Assembly (NCBI RefSeq): GCF_014192055.1
Contig: NZ_JACHXM010000002.1
Coordinates: forward strand, 307,857-371,856
Direction: 5' to 3'
Origin: Halomonas organivorans
GTDB lineage: Bacteria; Pseudomonadota; Gammaproteobacteria; Pseudomonadales; Halomonadaceae
DNA length: 64,000 bases
The notes under the pieces are model-generated. The model saw only the letters and a program-made list of their open reading frames with translations, had not been told where the DNA came from and did not search any database. Below, piece after piece: positions 57,671 to 64,000 of this stretch. Both the position numbers and the translations under genes were made by a program. Numbering within the stretch: position 1 is the first letter of the stretch; each line of letters starts with the position of its first letter.

Positions 57671-57707
57671 CTCGCGAAACGCTTGCCCGGCGGCAAGCCT
57701 TCGCGAG
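57671..57707 (+). terminator. hairpin after xthA
   Basis: CTCGCGAA plus GCTTGCC pair with GGCAAGC plus TTCGCGAG, a 15-bp stem with a small asymmetric bulge and a CGGC loop. No T-run follows directly, so it may be a stabilising 3' structure or a partial terminator. Confidence 0.6.
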
Positions 57708-57708
57708 G

Positions 57709-57844
57709 CGCTGTAAACCCTTCCCTGGGCGCTACTTTTGCCCTTCAGCACTCTCGCATCCTGCTCCGCTTGAAGGACCGGTGCTGGCCATCCATGGCCA
57801 GCCCGTTCGGCGAGGATCGCCTCACCCCTGGCAAAAAACCCTCG
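57709..57844. repeat. dispersed repeat element between xthA and the TPR gene
   Basis: AACCCTTCCCTGGGCGC at 57716-57732 is an exact copy of 54978-54994. Both copies are followed by pyrimidine-rich DNA, a TGGCCATCC/ATGGCCAG- or TCTGCC/GGCAGA-type palindrome, and a CTCCGCTAC- or CTCGCTAC-type end. The element fills the gap between the two convergent genes. Confidence 0.65.
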
Positions 57845-58996
57845 CTACGCCTTGCCCCCGGCATTCACCGCCTCATCCTCGGTCCCGTCCGTTGCCTCAA
57901 CGCCGTCCTGCTCCGGCAGGTTCGACAGCCAGGCTTCCGCCTCGAGCTCGCCCAGCGCTTGGGCCTTCGCCAGCGCCTCGCCGGCAAGGCCCCACTCTCC
58001 CCAGCCATAGGCCAGCTCGCCCAGCCGCAGCCAGTCGTCACCGGCCCCGCTGCGTTCGGCGACATCACGCCAGGCGGAAAGCGCCTGCTCATGATCCCGC
58101 GCCGCCTGCCAGGCCCTGGCCAGCAGGCGTCGATTCTCGAGATCGTCCGGCAGTGCCTGCTCCTCGAGCGCCCGGGTCAACAGCTCGGCGGCCCGCGCCG
58201 GGGTGCCGCCGGCCAGATGCAGGCGGATACGCTGGCGCAGGTCATCACTGCCCGCCAGCACGCCGCGCCGCCAGCCGGCCTCCCAGATCGCCGCCGCCCG
58301 TCCCGGCTCACCCAGCCGCTGGGCCAGCCCCGCGGCCCGGCGCCAAGCCTCGGGATCGCCGTTCGCGGTAGCCAGGCGCCGCTCGATCACCGCCAGCGCG
58401 CCGCTCTCGTCGCCGGCCCGCTGCAGCACGGTAGCAGCTAGCGTCGCCCGAGCCTCGCCGGGTGTGGCATCCGCCTCCAGCGCACGATTCACCCAGCGCG
58501 CTGCGGCCTCCCACTCGGACTCGGCGGCCAGCAGTTGGGCCATTAGCCAGTGATCCTCGCGGGTCCCATCATGACGCTGAAACCAGTCGCCCAGCAGCGC
58601 CTTCGCCCGCTCGGGCTGATCGCCCTGCAGGCGCAGGCCCGCCTCCTGGCGCAGCCAGCGATCCGCCTTAGCGCGCTCCACGCCACGGATGCCGCGGGCC
58701 TCGGCCAGGTGGTCGGCAGCGGCCAGCGGGTCTTCGAGACGCACCTCGGCGCTCGCGGCGAGCTGAAGATAAAGGGCACGCGCCCAACGGTCGGAGGCAT
58801 TGCCGCCCGCCAGGCGCTCGGCCTGGCCCAGGGCTCGCTCGCGCACGGCATCGAATGCCGACTGCCCGAGACGCTGCTCGAGGTCCTGCAGGTCACCGAT
58901 GATGCCCCCGGGCAGGGTCGGCGCCGCCAGCGCGGGCGACGCCACCAGCAGCCAGGCGAGCAGGCACAGTGGGCGGGGCTGCATCATGGTCGTCAT
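57845..58996 (-). CDS. exported TPR-like protein of the TonB2-type operon
   Basis: Exported protein of 383 residues with a signal peptide (LCLLAWLLVASPALA). The mature part is helical repeats of TPR type, for example DPLAAADHLAEARGIRG, GDESGALAVIERRLATANGDPEAWRRAAGLAQRLGEPGRAAAIWEAGWRRG and AYGWGEWGLAGEALAKAQAL. It is the last gene of the operon and overlaps tonB by 4 nt. Similar TPR genes accompany TonB2/TonB3 clusters in Vibrio, where they are thought to assist the energy-transducing complex. Confidence 0.75.
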   Translation of the reverse strand: MTTMMQPRPLCLLAWLLVASPALAAPTLPGGIIGDLQDLEQRLGQSAFDAVRERALGQAERLAGGNASDRWARALYLQLAASAEVRLEDPLAAADHLAEARGIRGVERAKADRWLRQEAGLRLQGDQPERAKALLGDWFQRHDGTREDHWLMAQLLAAESEWEAAARWVNRALEADATPGEARATLAATVLQRAGDESGALAVIERRLATANGDPEAWRRAAGLAQRLGEPGRAAAIWEAGWRRGVLAGSDDLRQRIRLHLAGGTPARAAELLTRALEEQALPDDLENRRLLARAWQAARDHEQALSAWRDVAERSGAGDDWLRLGELAYGWGEWGLAGEALAKAQALGELEAEAWLSNLPEQDGVEATDGTEDEAVNAGGKA

Positions 58997-59769
58997 CTCA
59001 GCTGGAACTCCAGGCGCTGGCGGGCCCGCCGGAGATGGTCGGCGGCGGCAAACTGCCAGCCGGCGATGGCGCGGCGAGCGACGCGATCGAAGACGCGCTG
59101 CGGGCTGGCCTCCACCACCTGGATGCTGTCGCGTTCGACGCTGCCGTCGCGGCGAATGATGAACTGCACCACCACGTGGCCTTCGAGACCGCGGCGGCGG
59201 GCCCGCGAGGGATACTCGGGCGGCACGCGACGCGTAGCCTGGGCGGAGGCCCCCACGTCCACCGGCTCGTTGGACGCCGCCTGAGTCGCGGCCGGGGCCG
59301 ACGACGACGCGCCGGCCGCGGCCTGGCTCGGTGCAGGGTCCGGTGCCGGCGTCGGTGCGGGAGCCGGCTGCGGTTCAGGCTCAGGCTGCGGCTCGGGTTT
59401 CGGTTCGGGCCGTGGCTCAGGCGCCGGTTCAGGCGGCGTCTCGGTGAGCTCCGGCAGCGCCTCGTCCATCGGCACCTTCGGGGCCTCCATGGGCGGAAGC
59501 TCCGGCTCCGGCAGTGAAATGGCGCTGTCGACCTGGGGCGCCGGCGCCGGCTGTGGCGGCGGCGTCGGGGCACTGGGCGGCGGCGGTGGCGCCGCGCTGG
59601 CCGCCGTGGCCGGCTCGGGCGCCATCTCGGCCGGCGCCTCGGCCAGGGTCATCATGACCTCCTCGCGAGGCTCGGGCTCGGCCTCGGGAGGCGCCACCAA
59701 CAGCGCCAGCAGCGCGAACAGCGCCAGGGTCAGGGCCGCCCCGGCCAGCAGCGAAACCGGCATCCGCAT
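58993..59769 (-). CDS. tonB: TonB energy transducer
   Basis: TonB protein of 258 residues that links the proton-driven ExbB/ExbD complex to outer-membrane receptors. It has one N-terminal membrane anchor (LLAGAALTLALFALLALLV) and a long Pro/Glu-rich periplasmic spacer (about residues 28-165). The compact C-terminal domain starts RRVPPEYPSRARRRGLEG, with the YP motif, and ends WQFAAADHLRRARQRLEFQLR. Overlaps of 1 nt with exbD and 4 nt with the TPR gene show tight coupling. Confidence 0.88.
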   Translation of the reverse strand: MRMPVSLLAGAALTLALFALLALLVAPPEAEPEPREEVMMTLAEAPAEMAPEPATAASAAPPPPPSAPTPPPQPAPAPQVDSAISLPEPELPPMEAPKVPMDEALPELTETPPEPAPEPRPEPKPEPQPEPEPQPAPAPTPAPDPAPSQAAAGASSSAPAATQAASNEPVDVGASAQATRRVPPEYPSRARRRGLEGHVVVQFIIRRDGSVERDSIQVVEASPQRVFDRVARRAIAGWQFAAADHLRRARQRLEFQLR

Positions 59770-60176
59770 CAGTCGCCGCTCCGCTGGGCGGCCACCGCCA
59801 CGTTATCGATGTCGGCCTCGCGCAGGCGATCCATGACCTCGATCAGCACCCCGGTCGTGGCGTCCCGGTCGGCCTGGATCACCACCGAGCCGTCGTCGCT
59901 GACCAGGCCGGCCACGCGCGGGCCGACCCGATGCATGTCCACCGGTTCGCCGTCGACCCACACCGCACCCTCGGGGGTGATCGCCACCAGCACCTGAACG
60001 TCCGGCCGCGGCGTTGCCGCACTGGACTCGGGGCGCTCGATCTCGACGCCGCTCTCCTTGATGAAGCTGGTGGTGACGATGAAGAAGATCAGCATGATGA
60101 AGACCACGTCCAGCATCGGGGTCAGATTGACCTCGCTGCTCTCCTCGCCGGCCGCAGCCAGTCGGCGTCTACGCAT
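59769..60176 (-). CDS. exbD: ExbD-family biopolymer transport protein
   Basis: Protein of 135 residues with one membrane helix (LTPMLDVVFIMLIFFIVTTSFI). The pore aspartate is Asp23. A periplasmic domain follows, containing VLVAITPEGAVWVDGEPVD and VVIQADRDATTGVLIEVMD. It forms the proton channel with the ExbB-type protein encoded just upstream; the two genes overlap by 8 bp. Confidence 0.92.
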   Translation of the reverse strand: MRRRRLAAAGEESSEVNLTPMLDVVFIMLIFFIVTTSFIKESGVEIERPESSAATPRPDVQVLVAITPEGAVWVDGEPVDMHRVGPRVAGLVSDDGSVVIQADRDATTGVLIEVMDRLREADIDNVAVAAQRSGD

Positions 60177-60705
60177 GGGCGTCCTCCGCGGCGCGCGCCA
60201 GGCGGTCGTGCAGCCGCTGATCCTCGCGCCGGATGATGTGTTCGAGACGAGCGATGAACAGCAGTCCCACCACCGAGACCGCCATGCCGCTCAGAGTCGG
60301 CAGGGTGGCGCGGGCCACGCCGTCGGCCATGGCGCGGGCCTGGTTGACCTCGCTCACCGACAGGCTGTCGAAGACGGTGATCATGCCGGTCACCGTGCCG
60401 AGCAGGCCGAACAGCGGGCAGATCACCACCAAGAGCTTGAGCCAGGGCAGCGGCGCGCGCAGCGTGGCGATCAGTTCGCGGGCCCAGACCTCACGCAGCG
60501 TCAGGGCGCTCCAGCTGGCGTGATCGCCGCGAGCCACCCAGCGCGCCACCAGCGAGCGGCGCGCCGGGCGATAGTGGAAGCGAAAGAACCACCAGCGCTC
60601 CAGACCCAACGAGAACAGCAGCACCGCTACGCCGATGATGACCACCAGCACCGGACCACCGGCCTCGACCAGCCACGACAGCGGTTCAAGCCAGGGCATC
60701 GGCAT
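60169..60705 (-). CDS. exbB: ExbB-family (MotA/TolQ/ExbB) proton channel protein
   Basis: Membrane protein of 178 residues with three hydrophobic segments: VLVVIIGVAVLLFSLGLERWW, LKLLVVICPLFGLLGTVTGMITVFD and LPTLSGMAVSVVGLLFIARL. The GLLGTVTGMI motif is typical. This short form matches the ExbB2 of Vibrio TonB2 systems. It overlaps the TtpC-like gene by 20 bp and exbD by 8 bp. Confidence 0.9.
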   Translation of the reverse strand: MPMPWLEPLSWLVEAGGPVLVVIIGVAVLLFSLGLERWWFFRFHYRPARRSLVARWVARGDHASWSALTLREVWARELIATLRAPLPWLKLLVVICPLFGLLGTVTGMITVFDSLSVSEVNQARAMADGVARATLPTLSGMAVSVVGLLFIARLEHIIRREDQRLHDRLARAAEDAHA

Positions 60706-62086
60706 GGCGCGGCGTCACGTTCGGGGAAGCGGCATCGCGGCCGGCCTCCAGGGTGTCGGCGAGCACGGCGCTGGCCCGCCCCTCCAGGGTGCCGATCAGC
60801 GACCGGCTGCGACTGGACAGCGCCGTCTGGGCAAACAGCAGCGGCACAGCGGTGATCAGGCCCAGCACCGTGGTCACCAGCGCCTGACTGATGCCGCCGG
60901 CCATCAGCTGCGGGTCGCCGGTACCGAACACGGTGATCGACTGGAAGGTCACGATCATCCCGGTCACGGTGCCCAGCAGCCCCAGCAGCGGCGCCACCGC
61001 GGCCAGCATCTTGACCAGGCCCTGGCCGCGCTCGAGCTTCGGCTGCTCGGCGAGCAGCGCCTCGTCGAGGCGAGCCTCCAGCGCCTCGGGCGCGTGGCCC
61101 GGGCCGAGCGAATGGAAACGCTTGAGCACGCGTCCCAGCGGATTGTCATCGCGCAGCCGGCCGAGATCGCCGAGCTGACGACGCAGCCGCACGGTGACCC
61201 GCGTCAGATAGAGATATTGCACCAGCGCCACCAGCAAGCCGACGACACCCAGTGCCACCACCACATAGCCGACGGCGCCGCCCTGCTGGAAGCGCCCCCA
61301 AAGGCTCGGCGTCTGCGCCATGGCGGCGACGACCTGGCCGTCGGCCGGATCGAATGCCAGGGTGTCACTCTCGCCGTTGCGGAAGGCCGCCAATGTGTCA
61401 GCGATCGCCTTCGGCGTCTTGGGCAACACCGCCAGGCGCCCTTCGTCACCGGAGCGCTCGAGCAACTGACCGTCGTCGGTGGCCGCCAGCAGGTCGCCCA
61501 CGCGAAGCACCGAGCGCTCGCTCACCTCGCCATCGGCACCGGCCACCGGCGCTTCGAGGTCAACCACGCGAGCGGTCTCGCGGGTCAGCGCCATCAAGCT
61601 GTCGGCGAGGCCGGCAACCTGATCGGCGCCGAGGATGCCATCGGCCTCGAGGCGCGGCGGCAGCTCGGCCCGGCCGCCCAGCGTCAGCCAGCTGTCGGCC
61701 AGGTCGTCGCGCAGCTCGCCGCTGACGCCGGCCACCTCGTCGAACACCGCCTGGAGGTCGCCGCCCTGCTCCCGGCGGCGGGCGTCCAGGACATCGAGCG
61801 CCTCGCGCTGGGACTGCTCCCGGGCGTCGAGGGATTCGCGTCGCTCACGGGCGGCGGCCAGTGCGTCCTGCGCCTCGGCCAGCGCCTCATCCAGAGCCGC
61901 TTCGTCATCGACCAGCTCGGCCAGGCGCGCACTGTCGCGGGCCTCCGCGGCCTCGCGCTCGGCGCGCAGGGTCGCCAGCGCGCCCTCGTCACTGGTGGCA
62001 GTCGCCTGCTGGGCCGGGGCCAGCAGCGGCACACTAGCCAGCCACAGGCCGGCAAGGGCAGCACACATTACCGTCGGCATCTTCAT
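60686..62086 (-). CDS. TtpC-like large ExbB-family protein
   Basis: Protein of 466 residues. A signal peptide (CAALAGLWLASVPLLAPAQ) precedes a periplasmic coiled-coil part (ATLRAEREAAEARDSARLAELVDDEAALDEALAEAQ). The C-terminal third is an ExbB/TolQ module with GYVVVALGVVGLLVALVQYLYL, AAVAPLLGLLGTVTGMIVTF and ISQALVTTVLGLITAVPLLF. This double-ExbB layout is that of TtpC, the extra component of the Vibrio TonB2 complex. It overlaps DUF3450 by 1 nt and exbB by 20 bp. Confidence 0.82.
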   Translation of the reverse strand: MKMPTVMCAALAGLWLASVPLLAPAQQATATSDEGALATLRAEREAAEARDSARLAELVDDEAALDEALAEAQDALAAARERRESLDAREQSQREALDVLDARRREQGGDLQAVFDEVAGVSGELRDDLADSWLTLGGRAELPPRLEADGILGADQVAGLADSLMALTRETARVVDLEAPVAGADGEVSERSVLRVGDLLAATDDGQLLERSGDEGRLAVLPKTPKAIADTLAAFRNGESDTLAFDPADGQVVAAMAQTPSLWGRFQQGGAVGYVVVALGVVGLLVALVQYLYLTRVTVRLRRQLGDLGRLRDDNPLGRVLKRFHSLGPGHAPEALEARLDEALLAEQPKLERGQGLVKMLAAVAPLLGLLGTVTGMIVTFQSITVFGTGDPQLMAGGISQALVTTVLGLITAVPLLFAQTALSSRSRSLIGTLEGRASAVLADTLEAGRDAASPNVTPRHADALA

Positions 62087-62895
62087 CAGGCGCCCTCCCC
62101 GGCTGGCGTCTCGGCGCTCGAGACGGTTTGAGACACGGGCAGTTCGAGCAGGGCCGGCGCACGTTGCTCATGCGCAATGGCCAGCCCCTTGCGCACCTCG
62201 GCTCGGGCCGCATCATCGAGCGGTTGCCAGTCGCCCCGCTCGACGCTCCATACGCCACCTCTGCGACCATCGGGGGTCAGGTAATACCAGCCAACTCGCC
62301 CCAGGCGCAGGAAATCCACCTCGCGCGGAGAATCGCCGGGCAGCTCACCGCGCCAGGCGTCGATCCCGCGACCGTAGTCGAGCTCAGCACGCCAGGCGGC
62401 CAACACTCTGGACAGCTTTTCGTCACGGCTCATCTCGGGGGCGGCCAGCAGGCGCTCGAGGCTCTCCACTCGCGCCATGCGCTCGTCATGCAGGAAGGGC
62501 ATGTCGTCCGCCACCCAGGCGCGCAGGCGCTCGACCATGTCGCGCATCAGTGCGGGGAGTGCCTCGCGGGTCGCTGACAGCGTGGACAAAGCCTCGTCAC
62601 GCTCGGCCAAGGTGTCGGCCTGGCGCTCGACCAGCGGTGCCAGCTCGGCGTTGTAGCCGTTCAGGCGGCGAGTCTCCTCGCGCGCCTGGCGCAGGGCCTG
62701 CAGCTTGTCGCGCACGGCATCGTCGGCGTTGTCGATGCGCGCCTGAAGCTCGGCCTGGGTGCGCTGGGCGTCGAGGGTCTCGTCACGCAGCGTCGTCTCG
62801 GCCGCTGCCGTGCCGGCCAGGAGCAGGGCAAGACCGGCGACGGCATGGCGGAGCCAGGGTTGTGGGTAGGACACGCTTGTCTCCGAAAGGTCCAT
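62086..62895 (-). CDS. DUF3450 periplasmic coiled-coil protein
   Basis: Exported protein of 269 residues with a signal peptide (LRHAVAGLALLLAGTAAA). The mature part starts with a long coiled coil (TLDAQRTQAELQARIDNADDAV through RQADTLAERDEAL), followed by a globular part containing VDFLRLGRVGWYYLTPDGRRGG. It heads the TonB2-type operon, as DUF3450 genes do elsewhere. The ATG at 62895 is chosen for a full signal peptide. A Fur-like site lies 27 bp upstream. Confidence 0.8.
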   Translation of the reverse strand: MDLSETSVSYPQPWLRHAVAGLALLLAGTAAAETTLRDETLDAQRTQAELQARIDNADDAVRDKLQALRQAREETRRLNGYNAELAPLVERQADTLAERDEALSTLSATREALPALMRDMVERLRAWVADDMPFLHDERMARVESLERLLAAPEMSRDEKLSRVLAAWRAELDYGRGIDAWRGELPGDSPREVDFLRLGRVGWYYLTPDGRRGGVWSVERGDWQPLDDAARAEVRKGLAIAHEQRAPALLELPVSQTVSSAETPAGEGA

Positions 62896-62921
62896 ACAGA
62901 TTCCGAGCACCCTACTCTGAA

Positions 62922-62936
62922 CAAGAATAGTTATCA
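62922..62936 (-). promoter_or_regulatory. Fur-like box upstream of the TonB2-type operon
   Basis: On the minus strand TGATAACTATTCTTG resembles the 7-1-7 Fur consensus TGATAATnATTATCA, with 10 of 14 defined positions matching. It is 27 bp upstream of the DUF3450 start. Iron-dependent repression of the operon would fit its function. Confidence 0.55.
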
Positions 62937-62961
62937 ATCCTTACCGGGCGTCGCAGGAGAA

Positions 62962-63007
62962 TTGACACCGCCGCCGCGCTTATAAAGAATGAGAATCTAT
63001 TTCATTC
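62962..63007 (+). promoter_or_regulatory. promoter and Fur-like box of the 63023 gene
   Basis: A perfect -35 TTGACA (62962-62967) is followed after 17 bp by AAGAAT (62985-62990); a TATAAA lies earlier, at 13-bp spacing. A 21-bp site with exact GAATGA/TCATTC arms (62987-63007) overlaps the -10 and the predicted start point. Its inner TGAGAATCTATTTCA fits the Fur 7-1-7 pattern at 10 of 14 positions. Confidence 0.6.
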
Positions 63008-63022
63008 ATGGGATGGAACGCC

Positions 63023-63421
63023 ATGACGGCTGGCCGTGCTCGGCTCTACTACACCTGCACCTTCCTCTGTGTCTCGTTCCGGGCCCTGCGGGAATCGGTG
63101 GATGGGCATGCCCGGCGCCCCGGCCTTCCTTGCTGGCTGGACACCCGAACGGTCGAGATGCTGTCGGCCGAGCTGCGACGCTGCCGGGAGGAAGCGGTGC
63201 CCTTTGCGGAGCTGCACCGCCCGCTGGACCACGCTCTCTACCACTGCGGGCTGCTGATGGCCCAGTGCCCCGGTGCGCTGGATCACCGGCGCTGCCGGCA
63301 GCACCTCGGCGCCATCATCGCGCCGCTGGAAGACACCACGACACTCCTGGCGTCTCCCCCACGACGCGAGGGGCCATGGCTGGCGGCAGCCCGCCGATTG
63401 GGCGGCTGGCTGCGGCACTGA
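63023..63421 (+). CDS. Fur-box-preceded protein of unknown function
   Basis: Protein of 132 residues without a recognised domain. It is rich in Arg, Leu and Cys, for example TCTFLCVSFRALRESV, VEMLSAELRRCREEAVPFAEL and ALYHCGLLMAQCPG, and looks soluble and helical. The ATG at 63023 is preferred to 63008 because the latter lies at the edge of the Fur-like site and GGAA lies before 63023. It is divergent from the TonB2-type operon and probably iron-regulated. Confidence 0.55.
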   Translation: MTAGRARLYYTCTFLCVSFRALRESVDGHARRPGLPCWLDTRTVEMLSAELRRCREEAVPFAELHRPLDHALYHCGLLMAQCPGALDHRRCRQHLGAIIAPLEDTTTLLASPPRREGPWLAAARRLGGWLRH

Positions 63422-63440
63422 CGCCGCACGCTTGCCCACA

Positions 63441-63480
63441 CGACAACGGGCCGACCTCCCGCGAGGCCGGCCCGTTGTCG
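63441..63480. terminator. long hairpin between the 63023 gene and etfA
   Basis: CGACAACGGGCCG (63441-63453) pairs perfectly with CGGCCCGTTGTCG (63468-63480), a 13-bp stem extended inward by CTC/GAG. No T-run follows on either strand, so it could act as a bidirectional barrier between convergent genes. Confidence 0.6.
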
Positions 63481-63526
63481 CTGACCGCCGCATGCGGTCG
63501 ATCGCCACCGCTTGCGCTCCAGCGTC

Positions 63527-63557
63527 GGCAGCGCCTCGAACAGATCCGCCACGAGGC
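63527..63557 (-). repeat. 31-bp duplicate of the etfA 3' coding end
   Basis: These 31 bp are identical to 63639-63669, inside the last codons of etfA, at an offset of 112 bp. In the minus frame the copy reads [16 protein letters not shown], against [16 protein letters not shown] at the real EtfA C-terminus. It lies downstream of the etfA stop. It looks like a remnant of a duplicated or second etfA end. Confidence 0.85.
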
Positions 63558-63616
63558 TACCGATCATCGAAAGCGTCTTATCAGAGCATTGCGGGGAAGA
63601 TCCCCGATCCTCGGGT

Positions 63617-64000
63617 TTACAGCTTGCTCTCGAGCTCGGGCAGCGCCTCGAACAGATCCGCCACGAGGCCATAGTCCGCGACCTGGAAGATCGGCGCCTC
63701 GTCGTCCTTGTTGATGGCGACGATCACCTTGGAGTCCTTCATCCCCGCCAGGTGCTGGATGGCGCCCGAGATGCCCACCGCGATGTACAGCTCCGGGGCC
63801 ACGATCTTGCCGGTCTGGCCGACCTGCATGTCGTTGGGCACGAAGCCGGCGTCCACCGCCGCGCGCGAGGCGCCGATCGCCGCGCCAAGCTTGTCGGCGA
63901 TGCCATCGAGCAGCTTGAAGTTCTCGCCGCTGCCCATGCCGCGGCCGCCGGAGATGACGATCTTGGCGGCGCCCAGCTCGGGGCGGTCGCTCTGCTCGAG
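63617..64000 (-). CDS. etfA: electron transfer flavoprotein alpha subunit, C-terminal part (cut by window edge)
   Basis: C-terminal FAD-binding domain of the ETF alpha subunit, which passes electrons from acyl-CoA dehydrogenases to the quinone pool. The 127 visible codons include the signature stretch [15 protein letters not shown], then [39 protein letters not shown] and the terminal block [24 protein letters not shown]. The first two-thirds lie beyond position 64000. The last codons are duplicated 112 bp downstream. Confidence 0.95.
   Translation of the reverse strand, partial: LEQSDRPELGAAKIVISGGRGMGSGENFKLLDGIADKLGAAIGASRAAVDAGFVPNDMQVGQTGKIVAPELYIAVGISGAIQHLAGMKDSKVIVAINKDDEAPIFQVADYGLVADLFEALPELESKL

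Overview
The window is about 64 kb of GC-rich gammaproteobacterial chromosome, densely packed with housekeeping genes. Two gene orders point to Halomonas and relatives, or to the neighbouring Pseudomonas/Oceanospirillales lineages: rpoE-mucA-mucB-mucD-lepA-lepB-rnc-era-recO-pdxJ-acpS, and gacS/barA divergent from cysM-rlmD-relA-mazG-ppc. Halomonadaceae is my inference; no rRNA or tRNA gene is present to prove it. I see no prophage, integron, intact insertion sequence or CRISPR array.

Layout. 1-2552 (minus): 5' part of DNA polymerase II, then a metallophosphoesterase and a LysE-type exporter preceded by an attenuator-like leader. 3013-9947 (mostly plus): a beta-hydroxyacid dehydrogenase; a SatD/DUF3307 pair behind two palindromic operators; an AmiD-like amidase; an XRE-cupin regulator divergent from a BenE-type transporter; a GNAT-nitrilase pair. 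10178-12566 (plus): proS and a small lytic transglycosylase. 12585-15718 (minus): a candidate FNR/ANR-controlled small RNA, a two-gene unit of a histidine-rich exported protein and an HPr-kinase-like/PqqD-like protein, a SlyD-type isomerase and rfaH. 15870-25361: ampG, a SEC-C protein, an AarF/UbiB kinase, topB, a ketopantoate-reductase-like gene, a small beta-barrel and an MFS transporter in AT-richer DNA. 25600-33716 (minus): ppc, mazG, relA, rlmD, cysM, facing barA (33836-36574, plus). 36514-47196 (minus): the long rpoE-to-acpS block. 47537-52498: DAHP synthase, an alpha/beta hydrolase, a GNAT-Nmad3 pair, ctaG and sco. 52501-57844: a highly structured intergenic element, dinG, rhlB and xthA with dispersed palindromic repeats between them. 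57845-62895 (minus): a Fur-box-preceded TonB2-type energising operon (DUF3450, TtpC, ExbB, ExbD, TonB, TPR). 63023-64000: a Fur-box-preceded gene of unknown function and the 3' part of etfA.

How the genes work together. The relA-mazG-barA neighbourhood covers stringent response and global two-component signalling. The rpoE-muc block is the envelope-stress sigma factor with its anti-sigma proteins and protease, followed by GTPases, signal peptidase, RNase III and cofactor genes. The terminal operon powers outer-membrane iron uptake.

The least explained loci are the histidine-rich protein/HprK-PqqD unit (12926-14427), the 215-nt transcript at 12585-12799 with FNR-type sites at -41.5 and -93.5, the heptanucleotide tandem repeats on both sides of recO, and the multi-hairpin element at 52501-52745.
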